Notes under the pieces: model-generated
Databases searched by the model: none
What the model saw: only the letters and a program-made list of their open reading frames with translations
Told to the model about the DNA's origin: nothing
Assembly: GCA_964436825.1 (NCBI GenBank)
Contig: CAYTEO010000045.1
Coordinates: 1 to 19,679, forward strand
Direction: 5' to 3'
Source of the DNA: CAYTEO01 sp964436825
Lineage (GTDB): Bacteria; Krumholzibacteriota; Krumholzibacteriia; LZORAL124-64-63
DNA length: 19,679 nt
Translations under genes and position numbers: made by a program
Shown here: piece after piece, positions 1-9,687 of the stretch
Layout of the letters: every line of letters starts with the position of its first letter
Numbering within the stretch: position 1 is the stretch's first letter

Positions 1-384
1 CTGCGGGACCGGCGCCGCGGCGCGCGCGAGGCCGCCCGGCTGCGCCTGGCCGCCGTCCCCCTGCGGCAAAGGGCCGGGATCGACGCCGCCCACCGCGACC
101 TGGTCTCGGTGTGGGAGCGCCTGGCCGCCTCGCGCGACGCCGTCGCCCGCCTGCGGGGGACGATCCTGCCGGAGGCGCGGCGGGCCGTCGCCGAGGCCGA
201 GCAGGCCCATGCCAAGGGCCGGTTCGGCTACACCGATGTCACCAGCGTCCGGGAGGCCTACCTGGAAGTCCGCCGCGACCTGGTCCTCACCCACGCCGAC
301 AGCCATCGCCTCTACGCCGAGCTGGAGCGCCTGACCGGCGGCTCGCCGGCTGTGACCGACCACCGGAAGGAGGTCTCCCGATGA
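1..384 (+). CDS. TolC-family outer-membrane efflux protein, C-terminal part (5' end outside window)
   Basis: The frame is open from base 1 to the TGA at 382-384, giving the last 127 residues of a longer protein. It is an amphipathic, Arg/Ala/Leu/Glu-rich helical stretch with the TolC-type pattern: a long coiled helix, then an ILPEARRAVAEAEQAHAKGR segment, a GYTDV turn and a final helix with AYLEVRRDLVLTHADSHRLYAELERL. This matches the second repeat of outer-membrane factors such as CusC/CzcC, whose trimer forms the exit duct of tripartite efflux pumps. Its stop codon overlaps the start of the adaptor gene (ATGA at 381-384), so it belongs to the same operon as the adaptor and RND pump. The family call rests on the helix pattern plus gene context; substrate cannot be read from this fragment. 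Confidence 0.8.
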   Translation: MRDRRRGAREAARLRLAAVPLRQRAGIDAAHRDLVSVWERLAASRDAVARLRGTILPEARRAVAEAEQAHAKGRFGYTDVTSVREAYLEVRRDLVLTHADSHRLYAELERLTGGSPAVTDHRKEVSR

Positions 385-1331
385 GGTCACGCGAGATGTT
401 TCCCGTCCTGCTGGCCATCGCCCTGCTGCTGACCGCCGGGCTGCCGTCCGTCGTTTCCGCGGGGGAGGAGCACGATCACGGGCAGGAAGACCACGAAGCG
501 CACGCGCAGGAGATCCGCCTGCCCGAGGAGGTCCTGGCCGAGTTCGGCGTCACGATGGCCGAGGCCGGTCCCGGCACCATCGTCCGGACGGTCTCCCTGC
601 CGGCCGAGATCCGCCCCGACGAGGATCGCCTGGTCCACCTGGTGCCCCGCTTCGCCGGCGTGGCCGTCGAGGTCCGCGCCGCCGTGGGCGACCGGGTCCG
701 GCCGGGCCAGGTCCTGGCCGTCCTGGAGAGCGACCTCTCCCTCTCGCCCTACCGCCTGGAGACGGCCATGGGCGGGACGGTCATCGACCGGCACCTCTCC
801 GTGGGCGAGCACGTCGACCGGGAGCGGACCGTCTTCGTCGTGGCCGACCTGGACCGCGTCTGGGTCGACGTCACCGTCTTCCAGCGCAACCTGGACGACG
901 TCGCCGTCGGCCGGCGCGTCGTCGTCCACAGCGAACGGCGCGGCGAGGCGGCCGAGGGGGCCATCACGTTCGTCTCCCCGGTCCTGGACGAGCAGACCCG
1001 CACGGCCACGGCCCGGGTCGTCCTGGACAACCGGGACCGGCGCTGGTTCCCGGGGATGTTCGTCACGGCCGATGTCGTCGTCGACACCCTGCGAGTCCCG
1101 GTGGCGGTGCCGCGTACCGCCGTCCAGTACCTGGACGAGCAGCCGGTCGTCTTCGTGCGCGACGACGACGGCGCCTTCCGGCCCCGTCCCATCGTGACCG
1201 GCGTGTCCGATCACCGGCTGCTGGCGGTGACGGCCGGACTCGAGCCCGGCGAGACGATCGCCGCCACGGGCGGCTTCATCCTCAAGTCCGAGCTGGCCAA
1301 GGACGCCTTCGGCGACGGCCACGCGCACTGA
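381..1331 (+). CDS. Efflux RND transporter periplasmic adaptor subunit (CusB/CzcB type, short form)
   Basis: This 316-aa membrane-fusion protein would bridge the inner-membrane RND pump and the outer-membrane channel. The ATG at 381 is chosen because it overlaps the upstream stop, follows a GGAAGGAGG Shine-Dalgarno (365-373), and opens a signal peptide (LLAIALLLTAG core, likely cleavage after VVSA near residue 27). After it comes a His/Glu/Asp-rich segment (HDHGQEDHEAHAQE), a likely metal-binding tail. The lipoyl/barrel-sandwich halves are visible as VGDRVRPGQVLAVLES and GGTVIDRHLSVGEHVD. They are joined by only a few residues, so the long alpha-hairpin of HlyD/AcrA-type adaptors is absent, as in many CzcB-like proteins. 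Beta-barrel (VWVDVTVFQRNLDDV) and membrane-proximal (VPRTAVQYLDEQPVVFV) domains follow, and the C-terminus ends GDGHAH. The family is secure; Cu/Ag specificity is inferred from the neighbours. Confidence 0.9.
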   Translation: MRSREMFPVLLAIALLLTAGLPSVVSAGEEHDHGQEDHEAHAQEIRLPEEVLAEFGVTMAEAGPGTIVRTVSLPAEIRPDEDRLVHLVPRFAGVAVEVRAAVGDRVRPGQVLAVLESDLSLSPYRLETAMGGTVIDRHLSVGEHVDRERTVFVVADLDRVWVDVTVFQRNLDDVAVGRRVVVHSERRGEAAEGAITFVSPVLDEQTRTATARVVLDNRDRRWFPGMFVTADVVVDTLRVPVAVPRTAVQYLDEQPVVFVRDDDGAFRPRPIVTGVSDHRLLAVTAGLEPGETIAATGGFILKSELAKDAFGDGHAH

Positions 1332-1345
1332 GCGGGGAGGGACCC

Positions 1346-4300
1346 ATGTTGACGCACCTGATCTCGTTCGCCCTGCGCAGCCGCCCGCTGATGGTCGTCG
1401 TGACCGTCCTGGTCGGCGCTCTGGGCTTCGCGGCCTACCGGCAGCTGCCGGTGGACGCCTTCCCCGACGTCTCCCCGAACCTGGTCCAGGTCTTCACCCA
1501 GACCGAGGGGCTGGCCCCCGAGGAGGTGGAGCGCTACGTCACCTACCCCGTGGAGGCGGCCATGGCCGGCCTGCCCGGCCTGGAGAAGATCCGGTCGGTC
1601 TCCAACTTCGGGCTGTCGGTGGTCAACCTCTACTTCCGGGACGACGTCGACATCTACTTCGCGCGCCAGCTCGTCGGGGAGCGCCTCGGGGAGGCGCGCG
1701 AGCAGATCCCCGAGGGCTTCGGCGATCCCGAGATGGGGCCCATCTCCACGGGGCTGGGGCTGGTCCTGTTCTACTACCTGGACGATGAGACCGGCCGCTA
1801 TTCGCTGACCGAGCTGCGCACCATCCAGGACTGGCTCGTCAAGTACCACCTGCAGACCGTGCCCGGGGTGACCGAGGTCCTGGGCATCGGCGGCTGGGAG
1901 AAGCAGTTCCAGGTGGCCGTCGCGCCCGACGCCCTGCTGCGCTACGACGTGACCCTGGACGAGGTGGTGGCGCGCATCCGGGCCAACAACCTCAACGTGG
2001 GGGCCCAGTTCATCGAGCGGGGTGCCGAGGAGCTGGTGGTCCGCTCGGTGGGGATGGCCCGCGACGTGGAGGACCTGGCCTCCATCGTCGTCAAGACCCG
2101 CGACGGACGGCCGGTCACCCTGTCCGACCTGGCCACCATCGCCGAGGGCGGGGCGGTGCGCCGCGGCGTGCAGACCCGCAACGGCGTGGGCGAGGTCGTG
2201 GCCGGCATGGTGGTGAAACTCTACGGCACCAACTCCTCCACCGTCATCGGCCGGGTGGAGCAGCGGCTGGCGGAGATCAACCGCATCCTGCCCGACGGGG
2301 TGCGCATCGTCCCCTACTACGAGCAGAAGACCCTGGTCCGGGCGGCCGTCTCCACGGTCACCAGCGCCCTGCTGCTGGGCGTGGTGCTGGTGATGCTGGT
2401 CCTGCTGCTGTTCATGGGCGGGGTGCGGGCCAGCCTCGTCGTCGCGCTGTCGCTGCCGTTCTCGGTCCTGTTCGCCTTCATCTGCATGTGGCGGCTGGGG
2501 ATCTCGGCCAACCTGATGTCCCTGGGCGGACTGGCCATCGCCATCGGGATGATGGTCGACGGGACGATCGTCATCATCGAGAACATCGACCGGCACCTGC
2601 GCCGCGACCGGCCCGACGTGTCGCGCCTGACGACGGTCCGCTTCGCCAGCCTGGAGGTGGCGCGACCGATCCTGTTCGCCATCGCCATCATCATCCTGGT
2701 CTTCGTCCCCCTGTTCACGCTGCAGGGCGTGGAGGGCAAGACATTCCGGCCGCTGGCCTACACGGTGGCGCTGGCCATGCTCGGCTCGCTGCTGTTCGCG
2801 GTGCTGCTGGCGCCGGTCTTCGGCAGCCTCCTGATGCGGCCGCCGCGGGACGGGAAGCGGCGCGGCGAGCCGTTCCTGATCGGGATCCTGCGGCGCGTCT
2901 ACCGCCCCCTGGTGGCGGCGGTCGTGCGGCGGCGCTGGATCGCGGTGGCCGTCGCCGTGCTGCTGCTGGGCGCCGGGCTGGCGTTGCTGCCGCGGCTCGG
3001 CTCCGAGTTCACGCCGCGGCTGCGGGAGGGGACGATCATCGTGCGGCTGACCATGGCGCCGTCGATCTCCCTGACCGAGAGCACCCGGCTGACCCAGGTC
3101 GTCGAGCGGCGGCTGCTGACGATCCCCGAGGTGCGCGAGGTGGTCAGCCGCATCGGCCGCGGCGAGGTGGGGGCCCACACCGACCCGATCAACAGCGCCG
3201 AGATGTACGTCCTGCTCCACCCGCGGGAGCAGTGGCGGGAGGCGCGCAGCCAGGAGGACATCGAGCGGCTGATCCGCGACCGGCTGGGCGAGCTGCCCGG
3301 GATCCGGATCAACCTGACCCAGCCGATCGAGATGACCGTCGACGAGCTGCTCGAGGGGGTGCGGGCCGAGCTGGCGGTCAAGCTGTTCGGCGACGACCTG
3401 GAGGTGCTGACCGAGCGCGCCGAGGCCATCGCCGCCGTCCTGCAGGACGTGCGCGGCGCCGCCGACGTCCAGGTGGACCAGATCAGCGGTACGCCGCAGC
3501 TGGTGATCACCATCGATCGCCAGGCCATCGCCCGCTACGGCATCAACGTCTCGGACGTCCAGTCCGTGGTGCGCACGGCCGTCGGCGGCGAGACGGTGGG
3601 GCAGATCTACGAGGGGGTGCGGCGGTTCGACATCGTGGTGCGGTACCGGCCCGAGGACCGCGGCGACGTGGCGGCCGTCGCGGGGATCCTGGTGGCGGGT
3701 CCGGGGGGGGAACGGATCCCCCTGTCCGAGCTGGCGGACATCCGCGTCGTCACCGGACCCCGGCAGATCACACGCGAGGACAACCAGCGCTTCATCACGA
3801 TCCAGTGCAACGTGGAGGGCCGGGACATCGGCTCCTTCGTGGCCGAGGCGCGGCAGAGGCTGGCGGACGCGGTCGACCTGCCGCCGGGCTACCTGGTCGC
3901 CTGGGGCGGGCAGTTCCGCCTGCAGCAGGAGGCCAACAGGCGGCTGCGGGTCGTCGTGCCGGCCACCCTGCTGCTGGTGCTCATCCTGCTGTTCAGCTAC
4001 TTCGGCTCGCTGCGCAGCGCCCTGCTGATCCTGCTGAACATCCCGCTGGCCCTGGTGGGCGGGATCGCCGCCCTCTGGCTGGCCGGGGAGAACCTGTCGG
4101 TCCCGGCGACGATCGGGTTCATCGCCCTGTTCGGCATCGCCCTGGAGAACGGGATGGTCCTGGTGACGACCCTCAACCAGCTCGTCCGCGACGGCACCCC
4201 CGTGGACCGGGCCTCCGTGGAGGGCGCCGTGCAGCGGCTACGGGCGGTGCTGATGACGGCGGTGACCACGGCCCTGGGCCTGCTGCCGCTGCTGCTGTCC

Positions 4301-4435
4301 CACGGGACCGGCAGCGAGGTGCAGCGTCCCCTGGCCACGGTCGTCACCGGCGGGCTGGTCAGCTCGACCCTGCTGACCCTGCTGGTCCTGCCTGCCGTCT
4401 ACACCTGGTTCCGGCCGCGGGACCTGCGCGGGTAG
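1346..4435 (+). CDS. Heavy-metal efflux RND transporter, CusA/CzcA family
   Basis: This 1029-aa proton-driven inner-membrane pump has the full length of the HME-RND family. The start follows a GGGGAGGGA Shine-Dalgarno (1334-1341), 14 nt after the adaptor stop. Visible landmarks are the N-terminal TM1, family motifs VDAFPDVSPNLVQVFTQTEG and PVEAAMAGLPGLEKIRSVS, a first TM block around residues 330-500, a second periplasmic block, and the TM7-TM12 block ending near residue 1020. The TM4 motif GMMVDGTIVIIEN places Asp405 and Glu412. It has Ala where CzcA-type divalent pumps have the first Asp of DFG...D. TM10 has Glu934 in ALENGMVLV, as in CusA and unlike the Leu of CzcA. These features favour a monovalent Cu/Ag pump. 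However, the periplasmic Met sites of CusA are only partly kept, so substrate remains inferred. Confidence 0.93.
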   Translation: MLTHLISFALRSRPLMVVVTVLVGALGFAAYRQLPVDAFPDVSPNLVQVFTQTEGLAPEEVERYVTYPVEAAMAGLPGLEKIRSVSNFGLSVVNLYFRDDVDIYFARQLVGERLGEAREQIPEGFGDPEMGPISTGLGLVLFYYLDDETGRYSLTELRTIQDWLVKYHLQTVPGVTEVLGIGGWEKQFQVAVAPDALLRYDVTLDEVVARIRANNLNVGAQFIERGAEELVVRSVGMARDVEDLASIVVKTRDGRPVTLSDLATIAEGGAVRRGVQTRNGVGEVVAGMVVKLYGTNSSTVIGRVEQRLAEINRILPDGVRIVPYYEQKTLVRAAVSTVTSALLLGVVLVMLVLLLFMGGVRASLVVALSLPFSVLFAFICMWRLGISANLMSLGGLAIAIGMMVDGTIVIIENIDRHLRRDRPDVSRLTTVRFASLEVARPILFAIAIIILVFVPLFTLQGVEGKTFRPLAYTVALAMLGSLLFAVLLAPVFGSLLMRPPRDGKRRGEPFLIGILRRVYRPLVAAVVRRRWIAVAVAVLLLGAGLALLPRLGSEFTPRLREGTIIVRLTMAPSISLTESTRLTQVVERRLLTIPEVREVVSRIGRGEVGAHTDPINSAEMYVLLHPREQWREARSQEDIERLIRDRLGELPGIRINLTQPIEMTVDELLEGVRAELAVKLFGDDLEVLTERAEAIAAVLQDVRGAADVQVDQISGTPQLVITIDRQAIARYGINVSDVQSVVRTAVGGETVGQIYEGVRRFDIVVRYRPEDRGDVAAVAGILVAGPGGERIPLSELADIRVVTGPRQITREDNQRFITIQCNVEGRDIGSFVAEARQRLADAVDLPPGYLVAWGGQFRLQQEANRRLRVVVPATLLLVLILLFSYFGSLRSALLILLNIPLALVGGIAALWLAGENLSVPATIGFIALFGIALENGMVLVTTLNQLVRDGTPVDRASVEGAVQRLRAVLMTAVTTALGLLPLLLSHGTGSEVQRPLATVVTGGLVSSTLLTLLVLPAVYTWFRPRDLRG

Positions 4436-4464
4436 TCCGGAGGCTGAGCGCCGCGACGGACGAA

Positions 4465-4490
4465 GGGGCCCGGCCGTGAGGCCGGGCCCC
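4465..4490. terminator. Bidirectional hairpin terminator between the RND pump and the copper ATPase
   Basis: A perfect 11-bp GC stem (GGGGCCCGGCC, 4465-4475, with GGCCGGGCCCC, 4480-4490) encloses a GTGA tetraloop. It lies 30 nt after the stop of the + strand pump gene and 24 nt beyond the end of the convergent - strand ATPase gene. The following bases (TCGTTGCT on +, TTCGTCCG on -) are only weakly T-rich, as usual in very GC-rich genomes. It could serve both converging units. Confidence 0.75.
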
Positions 4491-4513
4491 TCGTTGCTCC
4501 GCTGGCGCCGGGT

Positions 4514-6856
<2,343 letters not shown>

Positions 6857-6896
6857 GGCGTCTCTCCTCCCTGGTCCGCGTGGTCCTTGCCGGGGT

Positions 6897-6922
6897 CGGG
6901 GACCGGCCGGGACCGGTCCCCG
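6897..6922 (-). promoter_or_regulatory. Intercistronic hairpin between DUF3347 gene and copper ATPase gene
   Basis: A perfect 10-bp stem (CGGGGACCGG, 6897-6906, with CCGGTCCCCG, 6913-6922) encloses a 6-nt loop. It begins 6 nt after the stop codon of the upstream - strand gene and ends about 27 nt before the Shine-Dalgarno of the ATPase. No T-run follows. It could be a partial terminator or an mRNA-stability element that makes the periplasmic protein more abundant than the ATPase; that role is inference. Confidence 0.5.
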
Positions 6923-6928
6923 GTCGGG

Positions 6929-7540
6929 TCAGTGCCCGCTGCAGCACGTCTTGCCCTGTGACGCGCTGCCCTGCATCTGCATCTTCTCATGCGACATGTG
7001 ACCTTGCATCTGCTTCTTCGGCGTCCGTCCGGGCCGAGCGTCGTCGTCGACGAAGCTGCCGCAGCGGGACATCTTCTTGCCGTAGTAGGGATTGGCGATC
7101 TGGCCGCCGTCCTGCAGCCAGTAGTGCTTGGCCATGGGGCAGTAGGCCACCTGCGGGCGCTCGCCGGGAACCATGTCGCGGAAGGCGATCATCTCCTCGC
7201 TGAGCGAGACGAAGGCGGCGCGGGCGGCCTCGAGGGATCCGGCACCGGCCAGTTCCACGGCGGAGTCGGCCAGCCGGGGCAGCAGTGCCTTGCAGGCTGC
7301 CGCCTGCTTCCCGGCGACGCCCGCATGCCCGGGGTCGAAGTCGGCGGCCGCGGCGCGGGCGAGATCCCGCAGGGCCCGGGCGTGGTCGGACACGCCGTCG
7401 AGGGTGTCGTTCGCCAGGGCCTGCTGGATGGCGGCGTAGTGCGTCCAGGCGGCGGTGAAGGTCGTGGGTTCGCCGTCGTGGGCCCATCCCAGGGAAGCTG
7501 CGACGAGGACGATGGCCAGGGTCGTGGCGATGATACGCAT
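6929..7540 (-). CDS. Periplasmic DUF3347-domain copper-binding protein with Met/His/Cys-rich tail
   Basis: This 203-aa secreted protein is the first gene of the - strand copper unit. The ATG at 7540 is chosen because AAGGAG (7546-7551) precedes it and it opens a clean signal peptide (residues 1-20, cut before HDGEP). The frame stays open upstream to 7828, but that part has no Shine-Dalgarno or recognisable protein character. Residues 25-125 form a helical bundle. Residues 131-161 carry the DUF3347 signature: YCPMAKHYW, then QIANPYYGKKMSRCG, with Cys134 and Cys160. DUF3347 is known as a metal-binding domain, often fused to CusB adaptors; here it stands alone. The tail (176-203) has Met178, Met182, Met187, Met189, several His and a final CCSGH. 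Chaperoning or buffering of Cu/Ag for the nearby pumps is inferred. Confidence 0.85.
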   Translation of the reverse strand: MRIIATTLAIVLVAASLGWAHDGEPTTFTAAWTHYAAIQQALANDTLDGVSDHARALRDLARAAAADFDPGHAGVAGKQAAACKALLPRLADSAVELAGAGSLEAARAAFVSLSEEMIAFRDMVPGERPQVAYCPMAKHYWLQDGGQIANPYYGKKMSRCGSFVDDDARPGRTPKKQMQGHMSHEKMQMQGSASQGKTCCSGH

Positions 7541-7980
7541 GGTCACTCCTTCTGGTTCGGTGCGTGGTGGTGTCCTGCCGGCATCCGACGGAACCGTGAT
7601 CCCGGCGATGCCTTCGCCATCCGTACCGCAAGGGTCGTTCCAGAAGCCAGTTCGTTGGTAGCGTGTCGGTTGGGGATGTCGCGGCGGCCGGTCCTGCAGA
7701 ATAGTCTTCACGCACCTGGGAATAGTCTCGAGTGATCGAGGGGTGGTCGATCCGCCGGTTTCCACGAGACATCCCGCGACGGTCGCGGGAATCAGCGAAC
7801 CGTCCCTGCCGGTGCATTGGCTGTTCATTGTATCACGTTCGTAACCGACATGAATTCAATGGGATAGCTTTACCGCGGGCATGCGACGGGCCATGGCACC
7901 GATGCTGCTGTGGGCAGGGCAAGTCGCGCCACGAGACAGGCTCGCGGCGACGGAGGAAACCACAGAAGGAGGTAACCGAG
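7541..7980. promoter_or_regulatory. Divergent intergenic region with 19-bp palindrome (operator candidate)
   Basis: This 440-bp gap separates the - strand copper unit from the + strand repeat-protein gene, so it must hold promoters in both directions. It is less GC-rich than its surroundings around 7810-7870. A perfect palindrome, TCCCGCGAC-G-GTCGCGGGA, lies at 7772-7790. It could be a dimeric-regulator operator or a short hairpin (8-bp stem, 3-nt loop). A TACAAT-like -10 element can be read on the - strand near 7834, without a convincing -35. I did not find a CueR-type ACCTTCC/GGAAGGT operator. The + strand gene has a perfect AAGGAGGT Shine-Dalgarno at 7966-7973. Confidence 0.45.
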
Positions 7981-8552
7981 ATGAAGCGCACTCTGACGAT
8001 CCTGGCCCTGCTGGCCGCCCTTGGCCTCTGGTCGGGAAGTGTCCTGGCCCAGACTACCGGCAACGGATTCGGTGTCTGCGGGTTCGTGGACGAGAACGGT
8101 GACGGGTTCAACGACCTGGCCCCCGATGCCGACGGCGACGGGATCCCCAACGGGATGGATCCGGACTACGTCAAGCCGCTGGACGGCACCGGTCAGCAGT
8201 ACGGTTTCGGTGGTGGAGCCGCGGAGAAGGGCCTGATGGGCCAGGGCGCCGGCAACCACTACGGCCCTGGTGACGGTACCGGCTTCGGCNNNNNNNNNNN
8301 NNNNNNNNNNNNNNNNNNNNNNNNNNNNNNNNNNNNNNNNNNNNNNNNNNNNNNNNNNNNNNNNNNNNNNNNNNNNNNNNNNNNNNNNNGATGGGCCAGG
8401 GCGCCGGCAACCACTACGGCCCTGGTGACGGTACCGGCTTCGGCGGCATGGGTCCGGCCGACGGTACCGGCTTCGGCCCGGGGACGGGCACGGGCGACTG
8501 CGATGGCACCGGCCCGACCGACAAGATCGTGCACCGGATGGGTCGCCGCTAG
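7981..8552 (+). CDS. Secreted Asp/Gly-rich repeat protein, interrupted by assembly gap
   Basis: The ATG at 7981 follows a perfect AAGGAGGT seven bases away, suggesting strong translation. Residues 1-23 are a signal peptide (cut at VLA/Q). Next come two calcium-loop-like segments, DENGDGFND and DADGDGIPNG, similar to thrombospondin type-3 or dockerin loops. Then come Gly-rich repeats with an 18-residue unit beginning MGQGAGNHYGPGDGTGFG. Bases 8290-8389 are N. After the gap the unit recurs, followed by a second DGTGFG, then GDCDGTGPTDK and a basic end (RMGRR, stop 8550-8552). The two sides are in different frames across exactly 100 N, so the N run is a placeholder and the true length is unknown. 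The protein has one Cys near each end (Cys33, and one in GDCDG). I recognise no named function; it lies convergent to a DUF4405 membrane protein. Confidence 0.75.
8235..8289 (+). repeat. 55-bp direct repeat, copy 1 (left of gap)
   Basis: This stretch is identical base for base to 8390-8444 on the far side of the N run. It encodes the 18-residue Gly-rich unit of the secreted repeat protein. Finding the same unit on both sides of the gap suggests a tandem array that the assembler could not resolve. Confidence 0.9.
8290..8389. other. Assembly gap (100 N)
   Basis: Exactly 100 unknown bases lie inside the repeat-protein gene. To keep the reading frame on both sides, the true missing length must leave remainder 2 when divided by 3, whereas 100 leaves remainder 1. 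The N count is therefore a placeholder rather than a measured size. Confidence 0.97.
8390..8444 (+). repeat. 55-bp direct repeat, copy 2 (right of gap)
   Basis: Identical to 8235-8289. A shorter piece of the same unit, GACGGTACCGGCTTCGGC, occurs once more at about 8460-8477, encoding another DGTGFG. Confidence 0.9.
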
Positions 8553-8586
8553 ACGTCGTCACACATGACACGGTGATCGCCTCTCC

Positions 8587-8617
8587 CGGCCCGGCATCCG
8601 ACGCGGATGCCGGGCCG
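8587..8617. terminator. Bidirectional hairpin terminator between repeat protein and DUF4405 gene
   Basis: A perfect 14-bp stem runs from 8587-8600 (CGGCCCGGCATCCG) to 8604-8617 (CGGATGCCGGGCCG) around an ACG loop. It lies 34 nt after the stop of the + strand gene and 53 nt beyond the end of the convergent - strand gene, so it can close both. A short pyrimidine stretch (CTCGTCT) follows on the + strand. Confidence 0.8.
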
Positions 8618-8670
8618 CTCGTCTGCCGTCGGCGGCCCCGTGCCGGCAGAACCGGCGGGGGTCGACGGGC

Positions 8671-9507
8671 TCACCGCCCGGCCAGGTTCTCGCGCAGGCG
8701 GTGGTACAGGTCCTGGGCCGAGAGGTCGTGCTCCTGGGCCAGCTCGCGCAGGGTGGACCCGCCCGACGCCTCCAGACCCATCTCCCGCAGGACGGCCAGG
8801 ACGCGCTCCTGCTCCAGGCCGTAGGTCTCGCAGATCCCGGCCACCGTCCTGCGCCCCAGTCCCATGGGTGCCTGCTCGGGCAGGCCGCCAGCGGCCTGCG
8901 GCGCCTTCTCTCCGGCCGGGGCGATGATGCTGTGGAGATGCTGGGGCGAGGTGTGGTTGGCGGCGGCGATCTCCAGCAGGGTCCGGTCCGGTCCCTCGAC
9001 GACGATCCCGGCCGCCCTCAGTCGGTCCAGGGCCCGGTCCAGGTCGTAGCCCATCTGCCTGCAGAAGGCCGCCAGGGCATTCTTCTCGGCGTGGCCGTAC
9101 GGCGGCTCGCCCAGCCTGGCGGCGAACCCGTCCTTGATGCTGCCGCTCAGGTCGAGGATCCAGGAGGCGGGCGGTGCATCGGCCAGTGTCAGGCCGACGA
9201 GGGCGGCGGCGATCAGCGTGGCGACGCGGAACTCGGGAGTGATGATCGTCAGCCGGCGTGCCTTGTCCTTCAGGTAGTTCATGATGGGGCGCCAGTTGTA
9301 GTAGATGTGCAGGATCCCGGAGAGGATCATCAGCAGCCCCGACATGGTGTGGATGTCGTCCCACTGCTCCTTGCTCAGCCCCAGCAGGTGCCAGTCGGCC
9401 CAGTAGGCCACCCGCCCCTGTGGTTCGATGTAGAGGATGATTCCGGTGACGAGCAGCAGCAGGAAGGTCCAGACAAGGGTCAGCGACGTGATGCGACGCA
9501 GGGACAT
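8671..9507 (-). CDS. DUF4405-domain membrane protein (probable b-type cytochrome) with duplicated C-terminal domain
   Basis: This 278-aa protein starts at an ATG (9507) behind GGAGGAA (9514-9520). Residues 8-27, 52-72 and 93-110 are hydrophobic segments. His53 in DDIHTMSG and His67 in GILHIYYNW lie within or near the second segment, and His40 is in ADWHLLG. This is the DUF4405 pattern, a family related to the membrane subunits of b-type cytochromes, so haem binding is likely but not proven. Residues 120-278 are soluble and contain two similar helical repeats of about 57 residues (140-196 and 218-275). Each runs through a Cys-containing helix (AFCRQMG, GICETYG), an L...AGI/MGL turn, TL.E(I/L)A and a final S.Q.L helix. 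It is convergent with the secreted repeat protein, and a link between the two is inference. Confidence 0.8.
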   Translation of the reverse strand: MSLRRITSLTLVWTFLLLLVTGIILYIEPQGRVAYWADWHLLGLSKEQWDDIHTMSGLLMILSGILHIYYNWRPIMNYLKDKARRLTIITPEFRVATLIAAALVGLTLADAPPASWILDLSGSIKDGFAARLGEPPYGHAEKNALAAFCRQMGYDLDRALDRLRAAGIVVEGPDRTLLEIAAANHTSPQHLHSIIAPAGEKAPQAAGGLPEQAPMGLGRRTVAGICETYGLEQERVLAVLREMGLEASGGSTLRELAQEHDLSAQDLYHRLRENLAGR

Positions 9508-9687
9508 ATGGGGTTCCTCCGGTGACGGGGTGACTCGTCGTCGGCCCTTCGTGGCCGGCGCCCAGGATAGGGCGAAGCGGACGCTGGTGCGACCTCTGTT
9601 GGAGACAACGAACCGGGGGCGGGAATCCTGCGCCCGGAGAGAGCGACCGGCACTTAACCGGCAGACGAAAGTGACGATACCGGAAGA

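Noticed and set aside
1211..3220. Long open frame on the - strand opposite the RND pump (over 600 codons)
   Set aside because: Its product is Gln/His/Asp/Gly-rich without domains, as expected from the antisense of a GC3-biased gene; the + strand pump is unmistakable.
7541..7828. N-terminal extension of the DUF3347 gene to an ATG at 7828
   Set aside because: No Shine-Dalgarno and no coding character; the ATG at 7540 has AAGGAG and a signal peptide.
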